From Actinoplanes couchii (lineage in GTDB: Bacteria; Actinomycetota; Actinomycetes; Mycobacteriales; Micromonosporaceae), in assembly GCF_016862075.1 (NCBI RefSeq), contig NZ_BOMG01000090.1, positions 1 to 54,204 of the forward strand: 54,204 nt of DNA, in the 5' to 3' direction. Positions 41,669 through 51,854 of this stretch are shown here, one piece after another. The notes beneath the pieces were generated by a model, which was not told the DNA's origin, did not search any database, and saw only the letters and a list, made by a program, of their open reading frames with translations. Every line of letters begins with the position of its first letter. Positions within the stretch are counted from its first letter, which is position 1. The position numbers were made by a program, and so were the translations under genes.

Positions 41669-43434
41669 CAGTCCTGGTCCTTCTTGTGGCTCTCGCCGGG
41701 CACCGCACGATCCAGCAGGCCCAGGAACGACGTGGTCAGCAGGGCCGCATCGGACGGGCGGATCGGGTGGTGGCCGAGCAGCAGCGCCTGACCGTAGAGC
41801 GACTCCACGGCGAGACCCGCCAACTCGTCGTCACCGAGCGCAGTCACCCGCCGGACCAGCGGATTCCGATGGTTCAGCACCAGCTGCGGGCGATCCGACG
41901 GAACCGTGCGGGCCAGCGCGTCGAGCACCCCGCCCCACAGGTCGTCGGCCTGATCCCGGCTCGCGGTGAACTCGTCCTGGAACGCCGCCTCCCGGCTCAC
42001 CAGGTAGAGGGCCGGCAGCGTGACCGGATCGAAGACCCGCACCACGACCTCGCAGCCCAGCCTGTCCAGACGCCGCTGGGCGGCCGCCAGGAACGGGCGC
42101 AACCGCAGCTCCGCCTCGGTGTCCACGGCGGTGAACCGGGTGGTCAGATCGGTCGGGTCGAGCCGCTCGGCACGCACCTCCGGATCCACCAGGGCCAGCC
42201 TCTGGATCAGCTCGGCGTCGTAGACGTAACCGCCGTTGATCAGCCCCACGTCCTGGGCGGCGGCCACCGCGGCCAGCTGACGGAACTCGTCGGCCGTCGA
42301 CGCGTAACGCAGCACCCCGTGCCGGGCCCGGAACTCGGCGAGCGTGACCTCACCCATGTTGGTCTGCATCGGGTACCACTGCTCGACCAGCCGCAGCATC
42401 TCGTCGTCGTGCAGGGCCAGCGCCTTCACCCCGAGGTGGTGGATGCTCAGGAACGCGGCCAGGCGGCGCGGATCGGTTGTCGACAGCCGGACCAGCCAGC
42501 CGCGCAATTGATCTGCGATCGCCTCCCGGGTCTCGGCGAGCAGGCCGTCGTCGTAGAGCGCCTCCCGGCTCGCGGTCGGGCGCAGCTCGGTGCTGTCGAC
42601 CACACAACGGGCGAAGAACGCCCACTCCGGCAGCAGGCCCTCGATGCTCTCGGACAGCAGCATCCGCTTCAGGTACACCCGGTGCCCGCCCCTGGTCGCC
42701 GGGTTCACCGGGGTGGGCAACACGAACGCGGCACCGGTCAGGCCGGCCGCCGGCACGTCCAGCTCGATCACGTCGAACGGGCGGAAACCCAGCGTGCGCT
42801 CGGCGTAGGCCATCCGGGACTCGGGCGGCAGGTTCCACGGGACGGTGCCGACGGTCACCTTGCGGTCGTCGACCATCACCCGAACCGGGAGCAGCGCGCC
42901 GTACGTCCCGGCCAGCTCGGCCACGGTCTCCGCGGTCAGGTAATGCTCGGCACCCCGGCGGGGCATCAGGGTGACAGTGGTGCCCGGCTCGCGGTCGTCG
43001 CCCGGCCGCACGTCGTAACGCCCGTCGGAATATCCGGTCCACAGCACCGGTGTGGCGTCACCGCGCCTGGTGTGCACCCGGATCTCATCGGCGACCAGGA
43101 AACAGGAGAGCAGCCCGATGCCGAACTGCCCGAGGAACTCGTGCCGGGCGAACCCCAGCTCGTCCCGTTTCGAACTGCGCCCGATCGTGGCCAGCAGCTC
43201 GTGCACCTGCGCCTCGGTCAGCCCGATCCCGTTGTCGTCGATCCGCAGCGTGCCGTCCCCACTGCGATCCGACGACGTGATGACCACGACGCCTTCGTGC
43301 TCCGGCCCGACCGCCGTGATCGCATCGACAGCGTTCTGCAGCAGCTCACGGACGTAGACGCGGGGGCTCGCGTAGAGGTGGTGGCTGAGCAGATCGACGA
43401 TGCCCCGCAGGTCGACCTGGAACGTGTTGCTCAC
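41668..43434 (-). CDS. HSP90-family ATPase (HtpG-like)
   Basis: The 588-residue protein keeps the whole HSP90 plan: GHKL ATPase (RELLQNAVDAIT with the catalytic Glu and Asn, IDDNGIGLTEAQV, LGQFGIGLLSCF), middle domain (HRVYLKRMLLSESIEGLLPEWAFFARCVVDS, and the catalytic Arg in SREALYDD) and a C-terminal dimerisation part. It is somewhat shorter than HtpG (about 625) and its sequence is divergent. The end (GESHKKDQD) has no MEEVD tail, the eukaryotic TPR-binding signal. TACCGT lies 7 nt before the GTG, a leaderless layout. It is the first gene of an operon with the TPR protein. Confidence 0.9.
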   Translation of the reverse strand: MSNTFQVDLRGIVDLLSHHLYASPRVYVRELLQNAVDAITAVGPEHEGVVVITSSDRSGDGTLRIDDNGIGLTEAQVHELLATIGRSSKRDELGFARHEFLGQFGIGLLSCFLVADEIRVHTRRGDATPVLWTGYSDGRYDVRPGDDREPGTTVTLMPRRGAEHYLTAETVAELAGTYGALLPVRVMVDDRKVTVGTVPWNLPPESRMAYAERTLGFRPFDVIELDVPAAGLTGAAFVLPTPVNPATRGGHRVYLKRMLLSESIEGLLPEWAFFARCVVDSTELRPTASREALYDDGLLAETREAIADQLRGWLVRLSTTDPRRLAAFLSIHHLGVKALALHDDEMLRLVEQWYPMQTNMGEVTLAEFRARHGVLRYASTADEFRQLAAVAAAQDVGLINGGYVYDAELIQRLALVDPEVRAERLDPTDLTTRFTAVDTEAELRLRPFLAAAQRRLDRLGCEVVVRVFDPVTLPALYLVSREAAFQDEFTASRDQADDLWGGVLDALARTVPSDRPQLVLNHRNPLVRRVTALGDDELAGLAVESLYGQALLLGHHPIRPSDAALLTTSFLGLLDRAVPGESHKKDQD

Positions 43435-44040
43435 GCGCGGCACGGTACCGCCTACCACCGACAAATTCCGACCGATACGCCCCACAGAGCCACCCGTTCG
43501 GCTCCCGGCCCCAACCACCACCCACCCTCACCTCCCCAAACACACCCCGCGCCCACAACCACACCACCCCGAACAACTCCCACGCCGCCCTGCCCAGCCC
43601 GCACCCCACCTTCCCGCCGCGCCACCTGACCACCGTCGCCGCCCAAGCCCAACCCGCACCCACCGTCGCTGCCCAAACCCCGCCGCACCGCCCAGACGGC
43701 GCGCCCTCGCCGCCCGGATCGCCCCTCGCCGCCCGGGCCGCGCGACCTGGCCACCGCCCTCAGCCCAACCGTCTTGGTCACGCCGTTGCCATCGCTGCCC
43801 GAGCCCCGCCCTCACCATCCGGGCCGCGCCTCGCTGTCCCGGCCGCGCCTTGCCGTTCAGGTCGCGCTCTTGCTGCGGATCCCAAGACTCCTCGGACCAA
43901 GCGCTGCTGTGACGAAAGCCGCCAATCCATGCCCTGGCTGCGCCTTTCAGGAAAGGGCGCCGACCGCGACGGCCCCCGTTGGATCGGTTTCCCCCAGCCC
44001 GATCCACCGTCGCGGTCAGCGACCGGTCAAAGGCCGCCCC
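43435..44040. repeat. Gene-free gap with degenerate ~20-bp repeats
   Basis: No credible gene lies in these 606 bp. From about 43590 to 43905 the sequence is made of diverged units of 19-21 bp like cctcgccgcccgggccgcg (clear copies near 43705, 43725, 43811, 43832, 43850). The rest is C-rich with few G on this strand up to 43600. The open frames on the other strand read as Arg/Gly low complexity. Confidence 0.6.
43962..44017 (-). terminator. Hairpin terminator of the sigma/ABC operon
   Basis: Arms gaccgcgacgg (43962-43972) and ccgtcgcggtc (44007-44017) with an inner ggatcgg/ccgatcc stem (43981-43987, 43999-44005) form a strong cruciform-like hairpin 24 nt beyond the last stop of the operon. 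Confidence 0.8.
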
Positions 44041-44721
44041 TCAGGCGACGCCCGGACTCAGGGGTCTGCCGGCGGCACGGCGGAACCCGATCGGCCGGGG
44101 TGGCATCTCCCGGTTGGCGAGGAGGAGCATGGCCAGGATCAACACCAGCGCGAACGGCCAGCACCGCTGAGCCGTGGTCCATTCCGCGGTGACCGGAAAC
44201 GGCCACGGCGAACTCCGCTCGGTGAAGAACAGCGAGACGACCATGGCAACGCCCTGAACCGTGGGCCCGAACAGACCCCCGATGGACTCCACCCGATAAC
44301 GGGCACCGATCGCCGCTGCGGCAACCGGCAGCAGCCCGCACACCGCCGCCTGGAGGATCACGAATCCGTCCGGCCAGATCGCTGCCGGCCCCACCACGAT
44401 CCGGGCGCCGGCATACAACAGCACCCAGATCAGCGTCGCCGGGACAAGCAGCACCGCGAGGCGCAACCACTGCCGCCGCCACCGAGCAACTGGCGTGATC
44501 ACCGTGAACGTCATCAGATCAGGCAGAGCGAATCCGGCCGCCGCACCGAGAACCGCTGCCGCCAACAGCAACCCGATCACCGTCATCCGCGGATCTGCCT
44601 CCGTCCGGAGCACCGAAGCCCGGAACACCGGAGCCTGCACGACCAGCGCCAACACCACCGCCCCGGCAAAGGGCCACCAGGGCACGGCCCGGATCAGGTG
44701 CATGGTGAGCAACCTGGTCAC
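44041..44721 (-). CDS. ABC-transporter-associated membrane protein
   Basis: The 226-residue protein has six membrane spans (about 14-32, 46-66, 87-107, 118-138, 152-170, 181-198) with short loops, ending with Arg-rich residues in the cytoplasm. The pattern fits a small ABC-2-type permease half. The GTG overlaps the previous stop (GTGA), so it is translated with the larger permease. The substrate cannot be told. Confidence 0.75.
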   Translation of the reverse strand: MTRLLTMHLIRAVPWWPFAGAVVLALVVQAPVFRASVLRTEADPRMTVIGLLLAAAVLGAAAGFALPDLMTFTVITPVARWRRQWLRLAVLLVPATLIWVLLYAGARIVVGPAAIWPDGFVILQAAVCGLLPVAAAAIGARYRVESIGGLFGPTVQGVAMVVSLFFTERSSPWPFPVTAEWTTAQRCWPFALVLILAMLLLANREMPPRPIGFRRAAGRPLSPGVA

Positions 44722-46189
44722 GGGCAGACCCCACGATCACGACCGGCTGTCGCACTGTCCGGGACGGTCTGCGCTCCGGCCGGAGCCGACGGCGGTGTGA
44801 TCGTCACGCCGATCCCGGCCAATCCGGTGGCCGACAGGTCGAGGATTTCGGACCAGTGCTCGGCCAGATAGCCCAAGACCTCTTCACGAGGTTTCGCCAG
44901 CAGCATCTCGGCAGCGTCGACCTCGGCCTGGCTGTGACGGACCCGGGGAACGGTCAGGTTCTTACCGGGCGCGGCCTGCGCAAGCATCCACATGGCCACC
45001 ACCACGCGATGCTGCCCGGTCGCGTCGCAGGAATCCCACACCCCGGTGTCCTCGACCCGGAGAAGCCCTACCGAGGCAGCCACGTAGTCGCGAACCACCC
45101 GCTCCTTGGAGTCCTCGGCCCAGCCACCGATCCGGCCCCAGGTGTCCCCGACGATCATTTCCGGATACCCGGGTGTCATCGGCTTCTGATCGAACATGTC
45201 GGCGATCTGTCGTACCGAAGGCCGGTCGGCATTAGCCGGCAACAACGCGGCGACCGGCTCGACCGCTTCCCGCCAGTGCTCGATCCAACCGCCGTAGCCG
45301 GGCAGCGCGCAGTACCGCACGCCCTGCTCCGTCCGGCAGTCCAGCTTGTCCGGGGCGATCGCCTGCAGGACCTCTTCCGTTTCGATGAAATCCGGCGTCG
45401 CGGCGGCTTCCCGATGCACGGACAGTCCGGCGGCCAGCACCGCGACCACGGCGACCACGGCGGAGGTCTTCGGAACGGCGGGCCGGCACACCGCGGCGAC
45501 CGCCAGCGTCAACAGCCCCAGCAGGTAGAGCAGGTGCCATCCGAACGGATAGCTCGTGCCGAAGTCCCACACCATCAACGGAATCGGGAAGAGCGCGTCC
45601 GCTACCCCGCCTGGCCCCTGCCCGACGATCAACAGCACGAAAATCGCGGCGATCAGTGCGACGACGGTCAACGAACCGGCCGCGATATGGGGCAGCAACC
45701 GGCCGACCGCCACGCCGACGGCGGCCCCGATGGCCGGGATGACGAGCACGACCAACGCCGCCCACAGGTTGAACCGCCCGACCGGCCAGGTCGGCAGCAA
45801 CAGCAGCAGCGAGATCGCGTAGACGATCGCCCCGGTGACCGCGGCGATCGGCACTGTCACCAGCAGGGCGAGGCTGCGGCGGCTCGGACCGGCGGGCATC
45901 GTGCGGATGCTCTCCTCGGCTCCGGCACGGTGGTCCCGCCCGGCCGCGAGATGGGTGGCGAGCAGCAGACCGGCGCCCAGGATCAGGGATGCCATGCCGA
46001 CGTTCTCGTGGAAGGTCTCCCAGGTCGGCATCCTGGTCCAGGACCAGACGAGTGTCAGGGCGACGGACAGGAACAGGCCGATCCAGTAGTAGGGGCTGTG
46101 CCACATCCGCCGGGTCTCGGCCCGGGCCAGGGCCATCGTCGCCACGCTCGCAGCGGGCGCGGGGTGCGTGGGCCGGTCCATGGTGACGG

Positions 46190-46193
<4 letters not shown>
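44718..46193 (-). CDS. ABC transporter permease with large C-terminal extracytoplasmic domain
   Basis: The 491-residue protein begins MTVTMDRPTHPAPAAS, has about seven hydrophobic spans (37-50, 65-85, 108-133, 144-165, 170-190, 219-235, 245-258) and then about 230 hydrophilic residues (260-491) with two Cys nine residues apart (Cys286, Cys295 in DCRTEQGVRYCALPGY). That domain would lie outside the cell if the seven-span count is right. It could sense or bind a ligand. The ATG overlaps the ATPase stop as ATGA. The open frame runs on upstream through the ATPase gene but only as a shadow. Confidence 0.8.
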
Positions 46194-47046
<853 letters not shown>

Positions 47047-47050
<4 letters not shown>

Positions 47051-47886
47051 CGACTTTCCCCCAGGTCGAAGCGGCTCCGCCGCCGGAACAGGACGGCTGC
47101 GGCGACGGCCGCCGCGGCGAGATAGCTGATCTGTGCGGACGGCCCGAACAGGGTCGGCACGAAGACCTCCTCCTGGGCCTGTTGGACCGCCAGGAGGCCG
47201 GTGAGCCAGAGACCACCGAGCACGCTGGCGGCCACCGGCAGGGACAGGATCGTGGCGAGCGCCAGCGTCCCGGTGCAGAGCAACAGGGCCGGCAGCAACC
47301 AGCCGGCCGCCGCCAGCCACCCCGGCCCGGGCATCAGGAGCCCGGCGACGGCGGCCATCACCGTCGCGATGCTGATGACCGCAACCGCCCGCCACAGCAC
47401 CAGCGCCGGGCCGGCTGACGGGGTGGTACCGGTGATCTCGTGCATCGGGTCGACAGCCGGGCCGTAGGCGCCGGAGACCGCTATCACCGGCAGGATCGGT
47501 GCCAGGACCAGGAACAACGTGCTCGCGGCGCCGGGGTCACCGCTCCAGGACAGCAGGGATCCAGCGATGGCCAGCCCGAGGACCGCGATCGTCGCGGCGA
47601 GCCAGGACCAGCGCAGTGCCGGAGTGGCGGTGAGCAGCAGCCACCGGTGCTCGGGCAGACCGACCCGGGCCAGCAACCGCTGCACCGGACCGATCCTGGG
47701 TGCGTGGATGTTGTCGTAGACGACCGAGAAGTTGCCGGTCAGCCAGGTGATGTCGACCTGGATCTCGCCACGGCAGCCGGCGCAGGCCAGCATGTGCGCC
47801 TCGACGGCCATGAGCCGACTCGGTTCGAGAGCACCACGCTCATACTGCTCGCGCAGCTCGGAATCGACGTGCCATTCAGCGGTCAT
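47047..47886 (-). CDS. Polytopic membrane anti-sigma-like protein with zinc-binding motif
   Basis: The 279-residue protein starts with a cytoplasmic zinc-finger anti-sigma-like segment (residues 8-45, with His31, Cys35 and Cys38 in AHMLACAGC, the HxxxCxxC motif) and then has about six or seven membrane spans (90-110, 121-140, 166-186, 190-210, 212-235, 252-268). Most ECF anti-sigma factors have only one span, so this looks like a fusion of sensor and membrane protein. It follows the sigma gene and precedes the ABC genes with 4-bp overlap. GGAGGAGG lies 6 nt before the ATG. Confidence 0.82.
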
Positions 47887-47947
47887 GTGGCGCCTCCTCC
47901 GAGGTGCGGACGGTCAAGTCGGGGCTGGTCATGTCGGGGCTGGTCAT
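47876..47947 (-). CDS. Possible 23-residue bridging peptide between sigma and anti-sigma genes
   Basis: An ATG overlapping the sigma stop (ATGA) opens a frame of 23 codons, MTSPDMTSPDLTVRTSEEAP then HDR, whose stop lies 8 nt inside the anti-sigma gene. It includes a duplicated 15-bp segment coding MTSPD twice. The likely role, if translated, is to carry ribosomes from one gene to the next rather than to make a functional peptide. Confidence 0.35.
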   Translation of the reverse strand: MTSPDMTSPDLTVRTSEEAPHDR

Positions 47948-48522
47948 GTCAGGAGCTCCCGCAGGCGGGTGCGGGCGCGTGTCAGCCGGCTCTTGGCGGT
48001 GCCCTCGGGGATGCCGAACAGCTTCGCCGCCTCACGCACGGTCAGGCCGTCGAGCGCGGTGGCCTCGATCAGGCTGCGCAACTCGGGGGAGAGCCGGTCG
48101 AGGGCCGGGCCGAGGGCGCCGTGCTCCACACCGAGCAGCACCAGCTCCTCAGCGGACGGTGTGGTGGCGACGTCGTCGGACAGGTCGGCGGCCGGGTCGC
48201 TCAGCCAGCGGTGGGCCGGGCCCCGCAACGCGGACACCAGACGGCGGACGGCGATGGTCCACAGCCAGGCCGCGGCGTCGGCTGCCCTCTCCTCATACCG
48301 ATGGGCGTCGTCCCAGACCGCGACGAACGTGTCCTGGATCGCGGCGTCGATCACATCGGGGTCGGCGCAGCGCCGTCGCAGCCGGGCGCGCAACCAGCCG
48401 GCATGCCGGTGGTGCAGGATCCGCAGCGCCGCGGTCTGCTCCGCGGCGACGGCACGCAGCAGCTCGGCATCGCTGCTCTGCTCGTTGACCGGGGGGACCG
48501 GTCGTTGTCTTCTCCGTCGCAC
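47944..48522 (-). CDS. ECF-type RNA polymerase sigma factor
   Basis: The product of about 192 residues has sigma region 2 (about 20-95; LLRAVAAEQTAALRILHHRHAGWLRARL, DVIDAAIQDTFVAVWDDAHRYEE, AAAWLWTIAVRRLVSALRG) and region 4 (about 135-190; LDRLSPELRSLIEATALDGLTVREAAKLFGIPEGTAKSRLTRARTRLRELL). It has no region 3. It would direct polymerase to the transporter operon and other genes when released by the membrane anti-sigma. The GTG at 48522 is the longest start and is not certain, since there is no clear ribosome site. Confidence 0.92.
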   Translation of the reverse strand: MRRRRQRPVPPVNEQSSDAELLRAVAAEQTAALRILHHRHAGWLRARLRRRCADPDVIDAAIQDTFVAVWDDAHRYEERAADAAAWLWTIAVRRLVSALRGPAHRWLSDPAADLSDDVATTPSAEELVLLGVEHGALGPALDRLSPELRSLIEATALDGLTVREAAKLFGIPEGTAKSRLTRARTRLRELLT

Positions 48523-48565
48523 ATCTGGTCTATCGCCGACGGGCCTCGATTTGGTTCACGCAAAA

Positions 48566-48596
48566 TGATGGCGCTGCCGAAAAGGCAGCGCCATCA
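48566..48596 (-). terminator. Rho-independent terminator of the sulfurtransferase gene
   Basis: Arms tgatggcgctgcc (48566-48578) and ggcagcgccatca (48584-48596) are perfect with a 5-nt gaaaa loop, followed on the minus strand by TTTT. It lies 7 nt past the stop at 48603 and also separates the sigma gene promoter. Confidence 0.93.
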
Positions 48597-48602
48597 GGGA
48601 TT

Positions 48603-49502
48603 TCAGCTCAGTCCACCGGGCTCCGTGCCCTTGACGATCGGTGCCCGGACCAGGTTTCCCCACTCCGTCCAGGAGCCGTCGTAGTTGCGGACCTGGGGAT
48701 AGCCGAGCAGGTGCCGCAGGACGAACCAGGTGTGGCTGGACCGCTCACCGATCCGGCAGTAGGCGATGATGTCGTCCGCCGACTCCAGCCCCAGCTCGTC
48801 GCGGTAGATCTTGATGAGTTCGTCGTGCGGTTTGAACGAACCGTCCTCGTTCGCCGCCGACTTCCACGGCTTGCTGACCGCGCCCGGGATGTGCCCGCCG
48901 CGCAGCGCGCCCTCCTGTGGATAAGCCGCCATGTGAGTCAGCTCACCGGTGTACTCCTGGGGCGAGCGGACGTCGACCAGCGGACGCCCGCTGGAGATGT
49001 GGCCCATCACCTGGTCACGGAAGGCGCGGATCTCCGCGTCGTTGCGCACCGGAACCGGGTAGTCGGCGGTCGGCCGGACCGTCTTGTCCCTGGTCAGGGT
49101 GCGGCCCTCCGCCGCCCATTTCTGCCGGCCGCCGTCGAGCAGCCGCACGTCGCGATGCCCGAAAAGACTGAAGACCCAGAGGGCGTACGCCGCCCACCAG
49201 TTGAAGTTGTCGCCGTAGAAGACGATCGTGTCGTCGCGGCCGATGCCCTTGGCCGCGCACAACGCCGCGAACGCCGCCGGGTCCAGATAGTCCCGGCTGA
49301 TCTGGTCGTTGAGCTCCAGATGCCAGTCGACCTTGACCGCGCCGGGGATGTGGCCGGTGTCGTAGAGGAGCACGTCCTCGTCCGATTCGACGACGACCAG
49401 GCCGGGAGTTTCCAGATTCGCGGCGAGCCACTCGGTGGTGACCAGTTTGTCTGGGTGCGCGTACGCCTGCAGCGCCTGCGCCGGATCACTCGGAACGGAC
49501 AT
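48603..49502 (-). CDS. Thiosulfate sulfurtransferase (two-domain rhodanese)
   Basis: The 299-residue enzyme has two rhodanese domains; the first (about 22-140, LVVVESDEDVLLYDTGHIPGAVKVDW) lacks the active Cys and the second (about 165-295, LVDVRSPQEYTGEL, GGHIPGAVS) carries it at about residue 249 in AYCRIGERSSHTW. It matches the CysA2/SseA group that moves sulfane sulfur. A SufE gene lies on the other side of proS. TAGCGT 7 nt before the ATG suggests a leaderless message divergent from proS. Confidence 0.93.
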   Translation of the reverse strand: MSVPSDPAQALQAYAHPDKLVTTEWLAANLETPGLVVVESDEDVLLYDTGHIPGAVKVDWHLELNDQISRDYLDPAAFAALCAAKGIGRDDTIVFYGDNFNWWAAYALWVFSLFGHRDVRLLDGGRQKWAAEGRTLTRDKTVRPTADYPVPVRNDAEIRAFRDQVMGHISSGRPLVDVRSPQEYTGELTHMAAYPQEGALRGGHIPGAVSKPWKSAANEDGSFKPHDELIKIYRDELGLESADDIIAYCRIGERSSHTWFVLRHLLGYPQVRNYDGSWTEWGNLVRAPIVKGTEPGGLS

Positions 49503-49590
49503 GCCGACAACGCTAGTCCCACCGAGAGGGTCGCCGCGCGCCTGTGGATAACTGGATGAGTTCGTCGCACCGGGTGCCTAAGCTCGCTCC

Positions 49591-51324
49591 ATGTTGCTTC
49601 GGATGTCCACCTTGCTTCTCAAGACCCTTCGTGAGGAGCTGGCGGACGCGGAGGTGCCGAGTCACCGCCTCCTCGTGCGCGCCGGTTTCATCCGCCGCGC
49701 CGCGCCGGGCGGCTACACCATGCTCCCGCTCGGCAAACTGGTCCTCGACCGGATCACCGCCGTCATCCAGGAGGAGATGCTCTCCGCCGGCGGCCAGGAG
49801 GTCTCGTTCCCGGCTCTGCTGCCCCGCGAGCCCTACGAGACGAGCAACCGCTGGACGGAGTATGGGGATCTGCTCCTCACCCTGAAGGACAGGCGGGGCG
49901 CCGACCACCTGCTCGCCCCCACCCACGAGGAGATGTTCACCCTGCTCGTGCAGGACATGACCGGGTCGTACCGGGACTATCCGATCCTGCTCTTCCAGTT
50001 CCAGACGAAATTCCGTGACGAGGCACGGCCCCGTGGCGGTCTGCTCCGCGGTCGCGAGTTCCTGATGAAGGACGCTTATTCGTTCGACCTCTCCGAGGCC
50101 GGATCGATTGCGGCGTACGGCCGGATGCGCGCTGCCTACCAGCGCGTCTTCACCCGGATCGGCCTGGAGCACACCATCGTCTCGGCCACGTCGGGTGCGA
50201 TGGGCGGCTCGGCGTCCGAGGAGTTCCTGGCCGCCGCCGAGGTGGGGGAGGACACCTTCGTCGGGTGCACCGTCTGTGATCACGCCGCCAACACCGAGGC
50301 CGTGACCACTCCCGTGCCGGCTCCCGTCTTGGCCACCGCGCCCCCGCTGGAGGTGCACGACACCCCCGACACCCCCACGATCGCCGCCCTGGTCGAGCTG
50401 GCCAACAACCGGCGGCTGGGCGGGCGCGACGACTGGACGGCCGCCGACACGTTGAAGAACGTGGTGGTCACCGTGGACCACCCCGGCCGCGATCCGGAGC
50501 TGCTGGCGATCGGTGTGCCCGGTGATCGCGAGGTCGACATGAAGCGTCTCGAAGCGGCGCTGTCCCCGGCCACCGCGACCCTCTTCGACGATTTCGCGGC
50601 GTCCCCCGATCTAGTCAAGGGTTACATCGGCCCGCAGGGCATCAAGATCCGATACCTCGCCGATCCCCGGGTCGCCCCCGGGACGTCCTGGCTGACCGGG
50701 GCCAACGAGCCGGGCCGGCACGCGACGAACGTGGTGGCCGGCCGGGACTTCACCCCCGACGGCACGATCGAGGCCGCCGAGGTGCGGGCCGGCGACCCGT
50801 GTGCGGCTTGCGGCGAGGGCACGCTGACGATGCGCCGGGGCATCGAGATCGGGCACATCTTCCAGTTGGGCCGGCGATACACGGACGCGTTCAAGGTCGA
50901 CGTCCTGGGTTCGGACGGCAAGCCGGTCCGGCCGACCATGGGCTCGTACGGGATCGGTGTCTCGCGCGCGGTCGCCGCCGTCGCCGAGCAACACCACGAC
51001 GACCGGGGTCTGGTCTGGCCGGCCGCGATCGCGCCCGTCGACGTGCACATCGTCGCCGCCGGTAAGGACGGTCAGGTGGAGGCGGCTCTCGAGCTGGGCG
51101 CCACCCTGTCCCGGTCCGGTCTGCGAGTTCTCGTCGACGACCGGCCCAACGTGTCGGCCGGGGTGAAATTCACCGATGCCGAGCTGATCGGCATCCCCAA
51201 GGCGGTCGTGGTCGGCCGTCGTCTCGGCGAGGGATTGGTCGAAATCCGGGACCGCAAGACGCAAGAACGGACGGAGGTACCGATGGTGGACGTGGCGGGT
51301 GTAATCAGAGCGGACGCCGGGTAA
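49591..51324 (+). CDS. proS: Prolyl-tRNA synthetase
   Basis: The 577-residue class II synthetase is the bacterial type with an inserted editing domain. Motif 1-3 segments are visible (RAGFIRRAAPGGYTMLPLG, LFQFQTKFRDEARPRGGLLRGREFLMKDAYSF, TMGSYGIGVSRAVAAVAEQ), with APTHEEMFT between them, the INS editing region (about 230-400, with GGRDDWTAADTLKNVVV and ATLFDDFA) and a C-terminal anticodon-binding domain (VDVHIVAAGKDGQVEAALEL). TAAGCT lies 6 nt before the ATG (leaderless). It is essential and divergent from the rhodanese. Confidence 0.97.
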   Translation: MLLRMSTLLLKTLREELADAEVPSHRLLVRAGFIRRAAPGGYTMLPLGKLVLDRITAVIQEEMLSAGGQEVSFPALLPREPYETSNRWTEYGDLLLTLKDRRGADHLLAPTHEEMFTLLVQDMTGSYRDYPILLFQFQTKFRDEARPRGGLLRGREFLMKDAYSFDLSEAGSIAAYGRMRAAYQRVFTRIGLEHTIVSATSGAMGGSASEEFLAAAEVGEDTFVGCTVCDHAANTEAVTTPVPAPVLATAPPLEVHDTPDTPTIAALVELANNRRLGGRDDWTAADTLKNVVVTVDHPGRDPELLAIGVPGDREVDMKRLEAALSPATATLFDDFAASPDLVKGYIGPQGIKIRYLADPRVAPGTSWLTGANEPGRHATNVVAGRDFTPDGTIEAAEVRAGDPCAACGEGTLTMRRGIEIGHIFQLGRRYTDAFKVDVLGSDGKPVRPTMGSYGIGVSRAVAAVAEQHHDDRGLVWPAAIAPVDVHIVAAGKDGQVEAALELGATLSRSGLRVLVDDRPNVSAGVKFTDAELIGIPKAVVVGRRLGEGLVEIRDRKTQERTEVPMVDVAGVIRADAG

Positions 51325-51357
51325 CGAATGGGGCGACAGTGGTGGAGAGGCGGAAGC

Positions 51358-51750
51358 ATGGTCAGGCTGGTTGCTGACGCGATGACCCGGCAGGTCGTGT
51401 ACCTGCCGGCAGACACCCCGCTGGACGAGGCGGCCCAGGCCATGCGGGATCAGGGCATCGGCGACGTGGTCGTCACACAGGGCCCGACCCTGTCCGGCAT
51501 CGTGACCGACCGGGACATCGTGATCCGGGCGGTGGCCGAGCATCAGGCGCCGGCCACCACGACGCTCGGCTCGATCGCCACCCGGGAGTTGCTGATGGTC
51601 GAGCAGAGCGCGACGGTCGAGGAGGCCGTCCAGGCGATGCGGGACCGGGGCGTACGCCGCCTGCTGGTCTGCGACGCGGACCGCAACCTGGTCGGCATCC
51701 TGAGCCTGAGCGACATAGCCCTGCTCCCGACTTCCCCAGCCGCCGCCTGA
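51358..51750 (+). CDS. CBS-domain-pair protein
   Basis: A 130-residue protein made only of two CBS domains (about 5-60 and 72-125; VADAMTRQVVYLPADTPLDEAAQAMRDQGIGDVVV, LSGIVTDRDIVIRAVAE, ATVEEAVQAMRDRGVRRLLVCDADRNLVGILSLSDIALL). Such proteins bind adenine nucleotides and act as small regulators. The ATG at 51358 has GGAGAGG 8 nt upstream and lies 33 bp after proS, so the two are probably cotranscribed. A 10-codon upstream start is less likely. Confidence 0.92.
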   Translation: MVRLVADAMTRQVVYLPADTPLDEAAQAMRDQGIGDVVVTQGPTLSGIVTDRDIVIRAVAEHQAPATTTLGSIATRELLMVEQSATVEEAVQAMRDRGVRRLLVCDADRNLVGILSLSDIALLPTSPAAA

Positions 51751-51804
51751 CCCATCCCGCAACCCGCCCACTGGAAAGACGCGAAGCGCGGGCTCGACAT
51801 CGCG

Positions 51805-51838
51805 ACGCGTGCCGTCCGTCTTGCACCGGACGGCGCGC
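51805..51838 (+). terminator. Possible hairpin terminator after the CBS gene
   Basis: Arms ccgtccg (51812-51818) and cggacgg (51827-51833) pair with GC-rich flanks (cgcg). It is 55 nt past the CBS gene stop and just before the repeat array. Confidence 0.5.
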
Positions 51839-51854
51839 GCTGTCACCCGCCGCC

